Shown: positions 1-12,389, numbered from the stretch's first letter. The stretch: DNA of 64,000 bases from an uncultured Lachnospiraceae bacterium (GCA_947594855.1 CANQEL010000002.1:168438-232437), one strand, 5' to 3'. Notes: a model not told the origin generated them from the letters alone. A program made the numbers and translations.

Positions 1-546
1 GGCAATTCCGGTAGTTCCGTTAATGAGCAGGTTTGGAAGCATTGCCGGAAGTACGGTAGGTTCTTTTTCACTTTCATCAAAATTAGGAATGAATTCCACA
101 AGCCCTTTTTCAAGATGTGACAGCATTGTCATTGCACCGTCGGAGAGCCTTGCTTCGGTATAACGCATGGCAGCGGCGCCGTCGCCGTCAATAGAGCCGA
201 AATTGCCATGTCCGTCTACAAGGGGTACTGACAGCGAATAGTTCTCAGTCATGTGTACAAGCGCATCATATATTGAACTGTCGCCGTGCGGATGAAATTT
301 ACCCATTGTGTCTCCGACTATTCTGGCGCTTTTCCTATGCGGTTTATCAGGTGAAAGGCCAAGCTCTTTCATTGAATAAAGTATTCTTCTTTGAACGGGT
401 TTCAATCCGTCTCTTACATCAGGAAGAGCGCGGGAAATGATAACGCTTACGGCGTAATCCCTGTAGGAGTTTTTCATTTCCTCGGTAAAGTCCATGGAAA
501 TAATATTTTCTGCTGCTTTTGTTTCTTCATTTTTCTTTTTTGCCAT
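1..546 (-). CDS. Type IIA DNA topoisomerase subunit A (GyrA/ParC family), N-terminal part
   Basis: First 182 codons of the subunit that cuts and rejoins DNA; the gene runs off the left edge. The start follows a GGAGG about ten bases upstream. Visible are the [14 protein letters not shown] segment (residues 43-56), the [11 protein letters not shown] loop (85-95) and [10 protein letters not shown] with the presumed catalytic Tyr129. The [12 protein letters not shown] stretch is closer to GyrA than to classical ParC. The two positions commonly altered in quinolone resistance are Ser90 and Asp94, the sensitive residues. It lies 24 bp behind the B subunit and is surely co-transcribed with it. No dnaA, recF or other origin genes are near, so this may be a second topoisomerase pair (topoisomerase IV role) rather than the main gyrase; the window cannot settle this. 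Confidence 0.93.
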   Translation of the reverse strand, partial: MAKKKNEETKAAENIISMDFTEEMKNSYRDYAVSVIISRALPDVRDGLKPVQRRILYSMKELGLSPDKPHRKSARIVGDTMGKFHPHGDSSIYDALVHMTENYSLSVPLVDGHGNFGSIDGDGAAAMRYTEARLSDGAMTMLSHLEKGLVEFIPNFDESEKEPTVLPAMLPNLLINGTTGIA

Positions 547-570
547 TATATATATCCTCCAAACTGCTGA

Positions 571-2508
571 TTAAATATCAAGATTTGCATACCTTGCTTC
601 CTCCATGATAAACTCGCGTCTTGGAGGTACATTGCTGCTCATAAGTATGCTTGTAATCTGATCTGCCTCTATGGTATCGTTTATACTTACCCTTGCAAGG
701 ATGCGTGACGCAGGGTCAAGCGTAGTTTCTTTAAGCTGTTCGGCATCCATTTCACCAAGTCCTTTATAACGCTGCAGAGATATGATTTTTTTGCCGGAAT
801 CTTTTCTGAAACGTTCAAGTTCATAGTCATTAAATAAATACTGTTCGCCCTTCTTTTTTCCCTGAGAGTAGCTTACCTTATAAAGCGGAGGAAGACCTCT
901 GTACACTTTGCCTTCCGTAATAAGCTGCGGCATGAAACGATAAAAGAAAGTAAGTAAAAGCGTACTTATATGTGCGCCGTCTACGTCGGCATCGGTAAGA
1001 ATTATTATTTTGTCATATTTTAGTTTGCTTATATCAAATTCATCGCCTATTCCGCATCCGAAAGCTGCAATCATTGTTTTAATTTCGTTATTTACAAGTA
1101 TTTTTTCAAGGGTTGCTTTCTCAACATTTAATATTTTCCCTCTTAACGGAAGAACTGCCTGTGTTTTCCTGTCGCGCGCCGTTTTTACGGTTCCGCCTGC
1201 GGAATCGCCCTCTACAATATATAATTCACATTCCTCAGGTTTTCTTGATGTACATACTGCAAGTTTGCTTCTTACGTCTACATCGTTTAATTGTTTAAGG
1301 ACTGCATTGCGCGCTTTATCGCCTGCTTTTCTTGCGTTATATGCGCGAAGGGAGTTTTCGAGAATCTTTTTGAGTATTTCTACGTTTTTGTCAAAGAAAA
1401 GCTGTATTTTCTGGCTCATAATTTCATCTACCGCAATCTGCGCGTCAGAGTTGCCGAGTTTGGTTTTTGTCTGGCCCTCGAACTGCGGATCGGGATGCTT
1501 GATGGAGATAATGGCTATCATTCCGTTTCTGTAATCTTTGCCGTCAGGCTTGTCCTTATCTTTAACCATATTAAGTTCTTTTGCATACTGGTTCATGATT
1601 CGGGTAAGGGCCGTTTTGAATCCGGTTACCAGAGTACCGCCGTCAGACAGATTTATTCTGTTACAGTATGAATTAATCTGTTCAGTGTATCCTGTCGTAT
1701 ACTGGAATGCTATCTCTACTTCGATGTTATCGCTTGTGCCCTCAATGTATACCGGTTCGTCGTGAAGCGTTGACATATCCGGGTTGGATTCCTTAAGTGA
1801 ATTTACAATATATGAAATATAACTTTTGATACCGTCTTCTTCATAATAGGTAAAAGTTTCTTTGGTATATTCGTTTTTAAATATAAGCTTTAAACCTTTA
1901 TTGAGATATGCTGTTTCTTTGAGTTTTTTACGGATTGTATCGGCTTTAAACTGGATGCTGTCAAATATTTCAGGATCAGGATAGAAAGTTACCGTAGTTC
2001 CGGTGTCGGATTTGGCGCATTTGCCTGATACCGGTATAAGATTGCCTTTAAGGGGAGTTACGGGATGTCCGCCGTCACGGTATTCATCAGTGTATATCTG
2101 TCCGCCGCGCCTGACTTCTACTATCATGTGTGTGGAGAGAGCGTTTACGACAGATGCGCCTACTCCATGAAGTCCTCCTGATACTTTGTAGACCGTATTT
2201 GCAAATTTGCCTCCTGCATGAAGCATTGTATATACTACCCGGATTGTGGGAATCTTCTGTGTGGGATGTATGTCAACAGGTACGCCGCGGCCGTTATCCT
2301 GTATTTTTATTCCCCCGTCTTTTTGCATTGTAACGGTTATAAGATTGCAGAAACCTGCAAGATGCTCATCTATGCCGTTATCAAGAATCTCCCATATAAG
2401 ATGATGAAGACCGCGCAGGCCCGTGCTTCCTATATACATTCCGGGGCGTTTCCTTACAGCTTCAAGTCCTTCCAGCACTACAATCTGATTTCCAGTGTAA
2501 CTTTCCAT
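571..2508 (-). CDS. Type IIA DNA topoisomerase subunit B (GyrB/ParE family)
   Basis: ATPase subunit of a gyrase or topoisomerase IV, 645 aa, normal length for Gram-positive GyrB/ParE. The GHKL ATPase begins with EGLEAVRKRPGMYIGS (residues 13-28), then Glu40 and Asn44 in WEILDN and the GGLHGVG lid. QTKTKLGN is in the transducer region. The TOPRIM domain has EGDSAGG (about 431-437) and DADVDG (about 504), and RYKGLGEMD lies near the C-terminus. The start at 2508 has GGAGAA about eight bases upstream. A good promoter lies further upstream (TTGCAA, 17 bp, TATAAT). The A subunit follows directly. Whether it is gyrB or parE is not decided by motifs alone; the context away from the origin leans to topoisomerase IV. 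Confidence 0.94.
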   Translation of the reverse strand: MESYTGNQIVVLEGLEAVRKRPGMYIGSTGLRGLHHLIWEILDNGIDEHLAGFCNLITVTMQKDGGIKIQDNGRGVPVDIHPTQKIPTIRVVYTMLHAGGKFANTVYKVSGGLHGVGASVVNALSTHMIVEVRRGGQIYTDEYRDGGHPVTPLKGNLIPVSGKCAKSDTGTTVTFYPDPEIFDSIQFKADTIRKKLKETAYLNKGLKLIFKNEYTKETFTYYEEDGIKSYISYIVNSLKESNPDMSTLHDEPVYIEGTSDNIEVEIAFQYTTGYTEQINSYCNRINLSDGGTLVTGFKTALTRIMNQYAKELNMVKDKDKPDGKDYRNGMIAIISIKHPDPQFEGQTKTKLGNSDAQIAVDEIMSQKIQLFFDKNVEILKKILENSLRAYNARKAGDKARNAVLKQLNDVDVRSKLAVCTSRKPEECELYIVEGDSAGGTVKTARDRKTQAVLPLRGKILNVEKATLEKILVNNEIKTMIAAFGCGIGDEFDISKLKYDKIIILTDADVDGAHISTLLLTFFYRFMPQLITEGKVYRGLPPLYKVSYSQGKKKGEQYLFNDYELERFRKDSGKKIISLQRYKGLGEMDAEQLKETTLDPASRILARVSINDTIEADQITSILMSSNVPPRREFIMEEARYANLDI

Positions 2509-2553
2509 AAAAATTCTCCATTCTCAAATAAGTTTAGTGAAATAAACGTAATA

Positions 2554-2582
2554 ATTATACTAGATATTGTATAATTTTGCAA
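2554..2582 (-). promoter_or_regulatory. Promoter of the topoisomerase operon
   Basis: On the minus strand, TTGCAA (2582-2577) and TATAAT (2559-2554) are separated by exactly 17 bp, a good sigma-A type match, about 45 bp upstream of the B-subunit start. TTGCAA is its own reverse complement, so it could also serve as a -35 for the divergent beta-galactosidase gene, with TATATT at 2601-2606 as its -10. Confidence 0.55.
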
Positions 2583-2599
2583 AATAAATTAATATATAG

Positions 2600-5668
<3,069 letters not shown>

Positions 5669-5762
5669 TTTTTGACAATAGTATGCCTATAATATGCCAA
5701 TAATATGACAATATTTATTTATATGTTTAATCTGAATTACATATATATGGGAGGAGTATATT

Positions 5763-6992
5763 ATGAAAAAGATATTATTAAATGTTGTTTTGGTTATGGT
5801 AATGTTATGCGGTGTGATGGTATTAAATCATACCGTGCAGGCGTCGGAATGGGATAAGGGTAATGTCCAGACTGTGGACGACGGTTCATTTGTATTTAAA
5901 GCCTATATTTCAAATGACGGGACAAAAAGCTGGATATACAATGTAAAGGTCCGCAGGGAAAAATACGCTTCCACACTTCGTTTTCCGTCCGCTATAGGAA
6001 ATGCGAAGGTTACAAAGATAGGGCATAAAGAGAAAAAAGACAGCGATATATGTTATAACGTGTTTGGCGGATATGTAGAGTGGTATCATGATTTTGACGG
6101 CTATGAGGCGTCCCTTGTAAATATTAAAGAAGTCGTGATACCCGATTCCGTGGAATCGATAACAAAATACTGTTTCGCCGGATTAAGGAGCTTAACGACC
6201 GTAAATCTTCCGAAGAAACTTAAAAAACTTGATGCGATGGTATTCATAAACAGCAGGGGCATTAAAGAGATTACAGTACCGAAGAAGCTTAAGGATATAT
6301 CGGTGCGAGCGTTTGACGGATGTAAGGGCATAGAGAATATAAAAGTAAATAAAAAGAATAAAGCATATAAAAGCGCAGACGGTATGCTTTTGTCAAAGAA
6401 CGGGAGAACGCTTTATCTTGTCCCCGCAGCAAAAAAAACGGTTAGTATACCCGGTACGGTTAAAAAGATAGCCGAAAGCGCATTCTGCCAGTCGCAGGCG
6501 AAAAAGATATATATTCCGAAATCAGTGACGGATATTGGCGACAATGCGCTGTCATGCAAAGCGGAATATGTGGAATTAAGCAGGAAAAATCCTGTATTTG
6601 CAATGGACGGCGAATGTATATACAATAAGAAGAGCAAGGCTCTTGCAGCAGTTGTAAATGCAGATAAAAACATTGCGGTATCAAGTAATGTAAAGATAAT
6701 TCCCGGCGGAGTGTCCGTAATTGGTGAATGTGCAAAATATCTTGAAATACCGGCATCGGTGACAAAGCTTGAAACCCCGTACTGGCATAAGATAGCAGAA
6801 AGTATGGATGCCGTAATTAAATTCAGGTCTGCGAAGCCGCCGGTTATAATTACAGATATACCAAGTTGGGAGTATGCGTATTTTCCGATGGATTCGCAGA
6901 TTGTTGTCCCAAAAGCGGGAGAGGAGGCATACAGGAACTGGTTTAAGGAAACGGAAAGTGAAGAGATGCTGAAAAACCTAAAAACATATTAA
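5763..6992 (+). CDS. Secreted leucine-rich-repeat protein (BspA-like LRR_5)
   Basis: Exported protein of 409 aa. A signal peptide spans about residues 1-28 (KK followed by a hydrophobic run, cleavage likely after VQA). The mature part carries irregular BspA-type repeats: segments such as VVIPDSVESI, TVNLPKKLKK, ITVPKKLKDI, VSIPGTVKKI and IYIPKSVTDI recur about every 22-25 residues. GGGAGG precedes the start by about nine bases. No sortase motif or S-layer anchor is visible, so it is either released or held by charge (many lysines). BspA-like repeats are common in gut Clostridia and are linked to surface binding; the ligand cannot be told from sequence. Confidence 0.85.
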   Translation: MKKILLNVVLVMVMLCGVMVLNHTVQASEWDKGNVQTVDDGSFVFKAYISNDGTKSWIYNVKVRREKYASTLRFPSAIGNAKVTKIGHKEKKDSDICYNVFGGYVEWYHDFDGYEASLVNIKEVVIPDSVESITKYCFAGLRSLTTVNLPKKLKKLDAMVFINSRGIKEITVPKKLKDISVRAFDGCKGIENIKVNKKNKAYKSADGMLLSKNGRTLYLVPAAKKTVSIPGTVKKIAESAFCQSQAKKIYIPKSVTDIGDNALSCKAEYVELSRKNPVFAMDGECIYNKKSKALAAVVNADKNIAVSSNVKIIPGGVSVIGECAKYLEIPASVTKLETPYWHKIAESMDAVIKFRSAKPPVIITDIPSWEYAYFPMDSQIVVPKAGEEAYRNWFKETESEEMLKNLKTY

Positions 6993-7021
6993 CGCTCGGC
7001 GTAAAAAAATAAACCATAATC

Positions 7022-7064
7022 TCGACTTATACCCCTGTCTGTGATATTATGATAAGCGTATCAT
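7022..7064 (+). promoter_or_regulatory. Promoter with overlapping 16-bp palindrome, upstream of the TetM-like fusion gene
   Basis: TCGACT (7022-7027) and TATTAT (7045-7050) are spaced by 17 bp and form a plausible sigma-A promoter. A perfect inverted repeat, ATGATA-agcg-TATCAT, covers 7049-7064 and so overlaps the end of the -10 and the likely transcription start. This is a typical place for a repressor site. No regulator gene is adjacent. Confidence 0.45.
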
Positions 7065-7088
7065 AAATTGCAGAAAGGGGTATTTTCT

Positions 7089-9668
7089 ATGGAAAATACG
7101 TCTGAAAATAAATCACGAAACCACATATGTATCGGAATGCTTGCGCATGTAGACGCAGGAAAGACTACCTTAGTAGAAAGTATGCTTTATAAAAGCGGTG
7201 CGATAAAAAGTCCCGGCCGGGTAGACCATAAAGATACATTTCTCGATAATAATGAAATTGAAAGGGAACGTGGTATAACTATATTTTCCAAACAGGCGGA
7301 TGTCATGATTGGAGATAAGTTAATAACGCTTATAGATACTCCGGGACATGTTGATTTTTCTGCAGAGACACAGAGAGCTATGCAGATTATGGATTACGGG
7401 ATACTTATTATAAGCGCAAGTGAAGGTATACAAAGCCATGTTCGTACTTTGTGGAAACTTCTTTCACTGTATAAGGTTCCCGTGTTTATATTCGTAAATA
7501 AAATGGATATGCCCGATACGGATATGGGCGTGCTTATGGAAAATATAAGAAATGAACTTGGAACTAATTGTATCTGTTTTGAGGATGAAGGAAGCAGTTC
7601 CTTTTATGAAGAGGCTGCAACAAGCAGTGAGAATGCTTTGGAAGAATACATTGAAACAGGGAAATTGTCATCAGGTACCATAGCGGAAAATATAAAAAAC
7701 AGGCTTATATTTCCGTGCTTTTTTGGCTCTGCGCTAAAGCTTACAGGTGTAGACAACTTTATGAGTAAACTTGCAGGATATATTAAGAGTCCGGATTATG
7801 GTAAAGATTTTGGAGCAAAGATATATAAGATTTCACGGGATGATAAAGGCGTGAGGCTTACGCATATGAAAATTACCGGCGGAATACTTAAGAACAAAAT
7901 GATAATAAATAACCATAAGGTGGATCAGATAAGGATTTATGCGGGCAGCAGTTATAAGGCTGTAAATGAAGCATATCCGGGAGATATATGCGCGGTTGCA
8001 GGGCTTGACGGAAGCAGGGCAGGAGAAGGAATAGGCATAGAGAAAAATTCAGAAGAATCCCTGTATACTCCTGTGCTTGTATATAGGATAATACTTCCTG
8101 ACGGTGTAAATGTTCACACGGCGTTTATGAAATTTAAAGAGCTTGAAGAGGAAGAGCCTGAACTTAATTTTATATGGAATGAAAGTTCTGATGAAATTAA
8201 TGTAAGGCTTATGGGAGAAATACAGACAGAAGTTTTGAAGCGTATAATACGGGAAAGATATGATATATCCATTGAATTTGGTAAGGGAAGCATAGTATAT
8301 AAAGAGACTATTGCAGCGCCTGTAGTAGGGGTAGGTCATTATGAACCCTTAAGACATTATGCAGAGGCGCATATACTTATGGAGCCTGCGGAGAGAGGAA
8401 GCGGTATACAGGTTGAAAGTGACTGTGATGATGAGATGCTTGCCACAAACTGGCAGAGGCTTATTATGACACATCTTGAGGAAAAGAAACATATAGGGGT
8501 GCTTACCGGTTCAGAAATTACTGATATAAAGATGACTCTTATTGCAGGACGCGCGCATCTTAAACATACTGAGGGCGGAGATTTCAGACAGGCTGTATAC
8601 AGAGCGGTAAGACAGGGACTTATGAAAGCGGAATCCGTTCTTTTGGAGCCGGTATACAGTTTCCGGCTTGAGCTTCCGAAAGAATGTGTTGGAAGGGCTG
8701 TTAATGATATACAGAGAATGAATGGAAGAGTTGAGGAGACAATTGTAGAAAATGATAAAACCGTTCTTACCGGAGTTGCACCGGTAGTATGTATACAAGG
8801 TTATCAGACAGAGGTGTCATCATATACCAAAGGGCTGGGTATGCTTAACTGTACGCTTTGCGGTTATGAAGAGTGCCATAATTCTGAACAGGTTATAGAA
8901 GAAACGGCATATGATGCACAGGGGGATATAGCTAATCCGTCAGCTTCAATATTCTGTTCCCATGGAGCAGGATTTTATGTAAGCTGGGAACAGGTTGAGG
9001 ATTATATGCATATATCGGGTATAAAAGAAAAGTATACTCCTGATGAGGATATAGGCGCTATAAGTGCAAAACGCGCGGTAGTATCAGAGGCAGATGATGA
9101 TGAGCTTGAAGATATATTTGTAAGGACATACGGGCAGATAAAACGCAGAAATCCCAATGTACCGAAAAAGATATCCTATAATAATCCGGGGGATGAAAAA
9201 TATATAAAGAAAAAGCAGCAGAAGCTTGCTAATAAAAAGAAAGATAATTACCTTCTGGTAGATGGATATAATATAATATTTGCATGGAAAGACCTTAAGG
9301 AACTGGCAAAAGATAACATGGAAAGCGCGAGGGTAAAACTTATGGATATTCTGTGTAATTATCAGGGATATATGCAGACGACGGTTATACTTGTATTTGA
9401 TGCATATAAGGTAAAAGGAAATCATGGTGATATTGAAAAATATAATAATATATATGTAGTATATACGAAAGAAGCAGAAACAGCAGACCAGTATATTGAA
9501 AAAACAGTTCATAAAATTGCAAAAGATAATAATGTAACCGTAGCTACCTCAGATGCCCTGGAACAGATAATAATATTTGGACATGGCGCTGTCAGGCTGT
9601 CTGCGCAGGGCTTTGCGGAGGAAGTACGGAGGGTTGAGGAAGAAATGCACGGTAATTATCTTTCATAA
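7089..9668 (+). CDS. TetM-like ribosome-binding GTPase fused to a C-terminal YacP/Rae1-like NYN ribonuclease domain
   Basis: A two-part protein of 859 aa. The first 650 or so residues are a translational GTPase of the EF-G/TetM group: G1 AHVDAGKTT (about 19-27), RERGIT, G3 DTPGHVDF (about 82) and G4 NKMD (about 136), then EF-G-like domains II to V. A charged linker follows, and residues about 720-855 form an NYN domain with LLVDGYNIIFAW, LVFDAYKVKG and ATSDALEQ, closely resembling YacP (Rae1) of Bacillus, which is known to cut mRNA in the ribosomal A site. True TetM ends near residue 640. I use ATG 7089 because AAAGGGG lies just upstream; a TTG at 7068 is in frame but badly placed. Inference: the GTPase half delivers the nuclease to ribosomes. 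It should not be read as proven tetracycline resistance. The 3' end overlaps the convergent acyltransferase by 13 bp. Confidence 0.9.
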   Translation: MENTSENKSRNHICIGMLAHVDAGKTTLVESMLYKSGAIKSPGRVDHKDTFLDNNEIERERGITIFSKQADVMIGDKLITLIDTPGHVDFSAETQRAMQIMDYGILIISASEGIQSHVRTLWKLLSLYKVPVFIFVNKMDMPDTDMGVLMENIRNELGTNCICFEDEGSSSFYEEAATSSENALEEYIETGKLSSGTIAENIKNRLIFPCFFGSALKLTGVDNFMSKLAGYIKSPDYGKDFGAKIYKISRDDKGVRLTHMKITGGILKNKMIINNHKVDQIRIYAGSSYKAVNEAYPGDICAVAGLDGSRAGEGIGIEKNSEESLYTPVLVYRIILPDGVNVHTAFMKFKELEEEEPELNFIWNESSDEINVRLMGEIQTEVLKRIIRERYDISIEFGKGSIVYKETIAAPVVGVGHYEPLRHYAEAHILMEPAERGSGIQVESDCDDEMLATNWQRLIMTHLEEKKHIGVLTGSEITDIKMTLIAGRAHLKHTEGGDFRQAVYRAVRQGLMKAESVLLEPVYSFRLELPKECVGRAVNDIQRMNGRVEETIVENDKTVLTGVAPVVCIQGYQTEVSSYTKGLGMLNCTLCGYEECHNSEQVIEETAYDAQGDIANPSASIFCSHGAGFYVSWEQVEDYMHISGIKEKYTPDEDIGAISAKRAVVSEADDDELEDIFVRTYGQIKRRNPNVPKKISYNNPGDEKYIKKKQQKLANKKKDNYLLVDGYNIIFAWKDLKELAKDNMESARVKLMDILCNYQGYMQTTVILVFDAYKVKGNHGDIEKYNNIYVVYTKEAETADQYIEKTVHKIAKDNNVTVATSDALEQIIIFGHGAVRLSAQGFAEEVRRVEEEMHGNYLS

Positions 9669-10771
9669 AGAGTCTTAAAATGTTTCCACACATAGCTGCA
9701 TATAAATGATATTGCATAGGATATAGCAAAAGAAACAGCAAGTGTGATAATAAAAATAAGTATCGGATTTTTAAGTGCATATGTAAACTGCTGGAAATAA
9801 TAGTAACAGAAAAAACTGTGGATAAGCCAGATTCCTGTTGCCTGTTTTCCAATAAGGGCGAGAACTTTTTTTACATAGTCCAGTCTGTTCAAAATAAGCG
9901 AAAATGCAATGCAGAAAATGGCCGCATATATAAAATCAAGTCTGTTCCATCCCCATTTTGTGAACATAGATGAATTGTGTCTTAATATAAATATAACGGC
10001 AAGGAGTAATAAACCGATGCATTTTTTTAATATTTCATACGGCAGCTTTTCATGAACGAGAGAAAATATATCATATTTTGCCATATAACAGCCAATTGTA
10101 AACATAGGGAGCATGACGATTGCCACACTGATTTTCTGCCAGAAATATGTATCGTTGAATGACGAGAAATAAGGATTCTGGCTGACAAATGAAATAAGAG
10201 CGGTATTTACAAATGCATTAAATGCTATAAGTATTATAATATCTGCTATGGGATTGGGATTTTTCCTGTCTATCCATTTTATTATAAATGGGAAAAGAAG
10301 TATTACTATAATATACATTGTAATAAACCACCATTCGTCATTAAATGTGGTTTCAAGGGCAAGAAAATTTTTTATCCAGTCGCATATGGATTTGGTTATT
10401 TTTTCAGAACCGATTATAACTCCAAGGGGAACCATTACAAAGAAAATCTGCCAGTATTTTATGTATACTGATTTAATACGTTTTAAGACAATGGATGTAC
10501 ATCCTGAACCTGTGTCTCTGTTTTTATAACTGCTGTATATTCCGTATCCGCTTAGAACCATAAACAGTGCAATGCAGAGTTTGCCAAAATTACCAAACAG
10601 TTCACAGATGCTCTGCCCGTTGCTTAGTACATACAATTTATTAAAAGCAGCTCCGTCTTTAAGCTTATCCGGAAATGCAAAAAGATGATGTGCAAGCATA
10701 AGAAAAACTGCAAGAGCTTTTATGCATAATGTATCGGTTTTAGAAAAATTATATTTTATATTTTTATTCAT
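9656..10771 (-). CDS. Membrane acyltransferase (acyltransferase 3 family)
   Basis: Integral membrane protein of 371 aa with about ten hydrophobic segments. The family moves acyl groups, often acetyl or succinyl, onto sugars of the cell wall or exported polysaccharide. The start of the domain shows LCIKALAVFLMLAHH, with the His pair expected in the first membrane helix, and a FMVLSGYGIYSSY segment follows (about 75-90). AGGAGAT precedes the start. It is a single gene, convergent with the TetM-like fusion and divergent from the amidase, so its substrate is not given by context. Confidence 0.85.
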   Translation of the reverse strand: MNKNIKYNFSKTDTLCIKALAVFLMLAHHLFAFPDKLKDGAAFNKLYVLSNGQSICELFGNFGKLCIALFMVLSGYGIYSSYKNRDTGSGCTSIVLKRIKSVYIKYWQIFFVMVPLGVIIGSEKITKSICDWIKNFLALETTFNDEWWFITMYIIVILLFPFIIKWIDRKNPNPIADIIILIAFNAFVNTALISFVSQNPYFSSFNDTYFWQKISVAIVMLPMFTIGCYMAKYDIFSLVHEKLPYEILKKCIGLLLLAVIFILRHNSSMFTKWGWNRLDFIYAAIFCIAFSLILNRLDYVKKVLALIGKQATGIWLIHSFFCYYYFQQFTYALKNPILIFIITLAVSFAISYAISFICSYVWKHFKTLYER

Positions 10772-10876
10772 TGTTATATCTCCTAAAATAATGTAAAATT
10801 AAATTTATGGTATTTTAATTAATTCTAGTTTATTATGCGAATTTTTGCAATATAAGATTTGGAGGAAAATTATTTT

Positions 10877-11587
10877 ATGAAAAAGTTTATCAGTTTAATA
10901 TTATGCGCTGCATTAAGTATTTCCGTGTTTACCGCAGCAACGGATTCTAAAGCTGTAGAAAAACAAAAAATAATTGCAATTGACGCGGGGCATCAGGCGC
11001 GCGGCAACAGTTCGACTGAACCTGTAGGCCCCGGAGCGCAGACCAAAAAGGCGAAAGTTTCATCAGGGACATCAGGGGTTTCGACAAAGGTACCGGAGTA
11101 TAAACTTACCCTTGCAGTAGCGAAGAAACTTAAAAAGGAACTTGTAAGCCGCGGATATAAGGTAGTGATGATACGTACAAAAAATGATGTAAATATAAGC
11201 AATAAGGAAAGGGCTTTGAAAGCCAATAAAAAGGCCGATATATGTATAAGACTTCATGCAGACGGCGTAAATAATTCATCTGTATATGGAGCAAGCGCGC
11301 TGTGCCCTTCGTCAAAAAATAAATATGTTGCAAAACTCAGCGGTAAAAGTAAAAAATTGTCTGAGTATGTGCTTTCAGAAATGTGCAAAGCATCAGGAGC
11401 AAAAAACAGGGGTATATCTTTAAGAGACGACCTTACGGGAACTAACTGGAGCACGATACCTGTTACACTGATAGAAATGGGATTTATGACTAATCCTTCA
11501 GAAGATAAAAAGCTTCAAAGCAAGAGTTATCAGAGAAAACTTGCAAAGGGAATGGCAGAAGGAGTTGACAGATATTTTGGCTACTAA
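10877..11587 (+). CDS. Exported N-acetylmuramoyl-L-alanine amidase (Amidase_3)
   Basis: Zinc hydrolase that cuts the bond between muramic acid and the stem peptide of peptidoglycan. 236 aa from ATG 10877, which has GGAGG 12 bases upstream. A signal peptide covers about 1-27 (MKKFISLILCAALSISVF, then a small-residue cleavage region). The Amidase_3 fold starts with IAIDAGHQ (zinc-binding His), continues with SNKERALKANKKADICIRLHADG (second His) and ends with LIEMGFMTNPSED (catalytic Glu). The segment before the second zinc ligand carries an insertion (PGAQTKKAKVSSGTSG), as in several clostridial CwlD-like enzymes. No separate wall-binding domain. The following gene begins inside its last codons, so the two are translated together. 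Confidence 0.92.
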   Translation: MKKFISLILCAALSISVFTAATDSKAVEKQKIIAIDAGHQARGNSSTEPVGPGAQTKKAKVSSGTSGVSTKVPEYKLTLAVAKKLKKELVSRGYKVVMIRTKNDVNISNKERALKANKKADICIRLHADGVNNSSVYGASALCPSSKNKYVAKLSGKSKKLSEYVLSEMCKASGAKNRGISLRDDLTGTNWSTIPVTLIEMGFMTNPSEDKKLQSKSYQRKLAKGMAEGVDRYFGY

Positions 11588-12389
11588 GATTAGAACAGCT
11601 GATAATGGAGTAAAATATATTACGTTTGGTTTATTTGACAGGGCAGGATTGAAACATGGGTTTTCTACAAGTGTAGGCGGAGTTAGCCCCGATATGTACC
11701 AGAGTATGAATCTTGGTTTTAACAGAGGCGATTCATATGATAATGTGATAACTAACCACAGGCTGTTTGCAGAAGCTGTAGGTTATGAATACAAAAAGAC
11801 GGTTCTGTCTGACCAGATTCATGAAACACATATAGCGCATGTAACTGAGGCTGATGCCGGAACGGGAATGGATGGCAATGGCGGTATCAAAGGCATGGAC
11901 GGGCTTATTACTGATGTGCCCGGTATACCGTTAATGACATTTTACGCTGACTGTGTTCCGCTTTTTTTCTATGACCCTGTGAAAAAGGTAGCAGCGGCCG
12001 CGCACTCAGGCTGGAGAGGAACAGTAAGTAAAATAGGAAATGTTATGGTTGATAAATTAGTTTCTGATAATGGCTGTAAAAGAGAAGATATTCTTGCGGT
12101 AATAGGTCCTTCGATATGTAAGAACTGTTATGAAGTAAGCGGGGATGTAGCCGAAAAGTTTGCCATGTCATTTCCTGACGATATAGATAATATTGCATTT
12201 AAGAAAGGTAACGGTAAATATATGCTTGACCTCTGGGAGGCAAACAGACATGTCCTTGTATCATCGGGTATTAAAGAGGAAAATCTGGAAATTGCAGGAA
12301 TATGTACTTTCCATAATCCCGGACTTATGATATCGCACAGAAAAACGGGTGGTATAAGGGGAAGTATGGCCGGTGTGGTTGTGTTATAA
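11577..12389 (+). CDS. pgeF: Peptidoglycan editing factor PgeF / YfiH-type purine nucleoside phosphorylase (laccase-domain family)
   Basis: Cytosolic metal enzyme of the YfiH/multicopper-oxidase-like family; members act as purine nucleoside phosphorylases and, in E. coli, keep peptidoglycan stem peptides correct. 270 aa. Key motifs are HGFSTSVGGVS near the start, SDQIHETH (about 79), TFYADCVPLFF (about 121) with the metal Cys, HSGWRGTV (about 143) with the metal His, and GPSICKNCYEV. I propose TTG 11577 as start: AGGAG lies 12 bases upstream and the protein then begins MATKIRTADNG; longer in-frame TTG starts would overlap the amidase more. Its partner is the wall amidase it overlaps by 11 bases, which fits a wall-maintenance role. 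Confidence 0.88.
   Translation: MATKIRTADNGVKYITFGLFDRAGLKHGFSTSVGGVSPDMYQSMNLGFNRGDSYDNVITNHRLFAEAVGYEYKKTVLSDQIHETHIAHVTEADAGTGMDGNGGIKGMDGLITDVPGIPLMTFYADCVPLFFYDPVKKVAAAAHSGWRGTVSKIGNVMVDKLVSDNGCKREDILAVIGPSICKNCYEVSGDVAEKFAMSFPDDIDNIAFKKGNGKYMLDLWEANRHVLVSSGIKEENLEIAGICTFHNPGLMISHRKTGGIRGSMAGVVVL

Noticed and set aside
1010..1671. Long ORFs on the plus strand opposite the topoisomerase B gene
   Set aside because: They are antisense to an intact conserved gene, have no ribosome sites and no domain; they come from its codon pattern.
7089..9668. Reading the TetM-like gene as a tetracycline resistance gene
   Set aside because: The length, the fused RNase domain and the chromosomal setting differ from tet(M)-type resistance genes; resistance would need a test.
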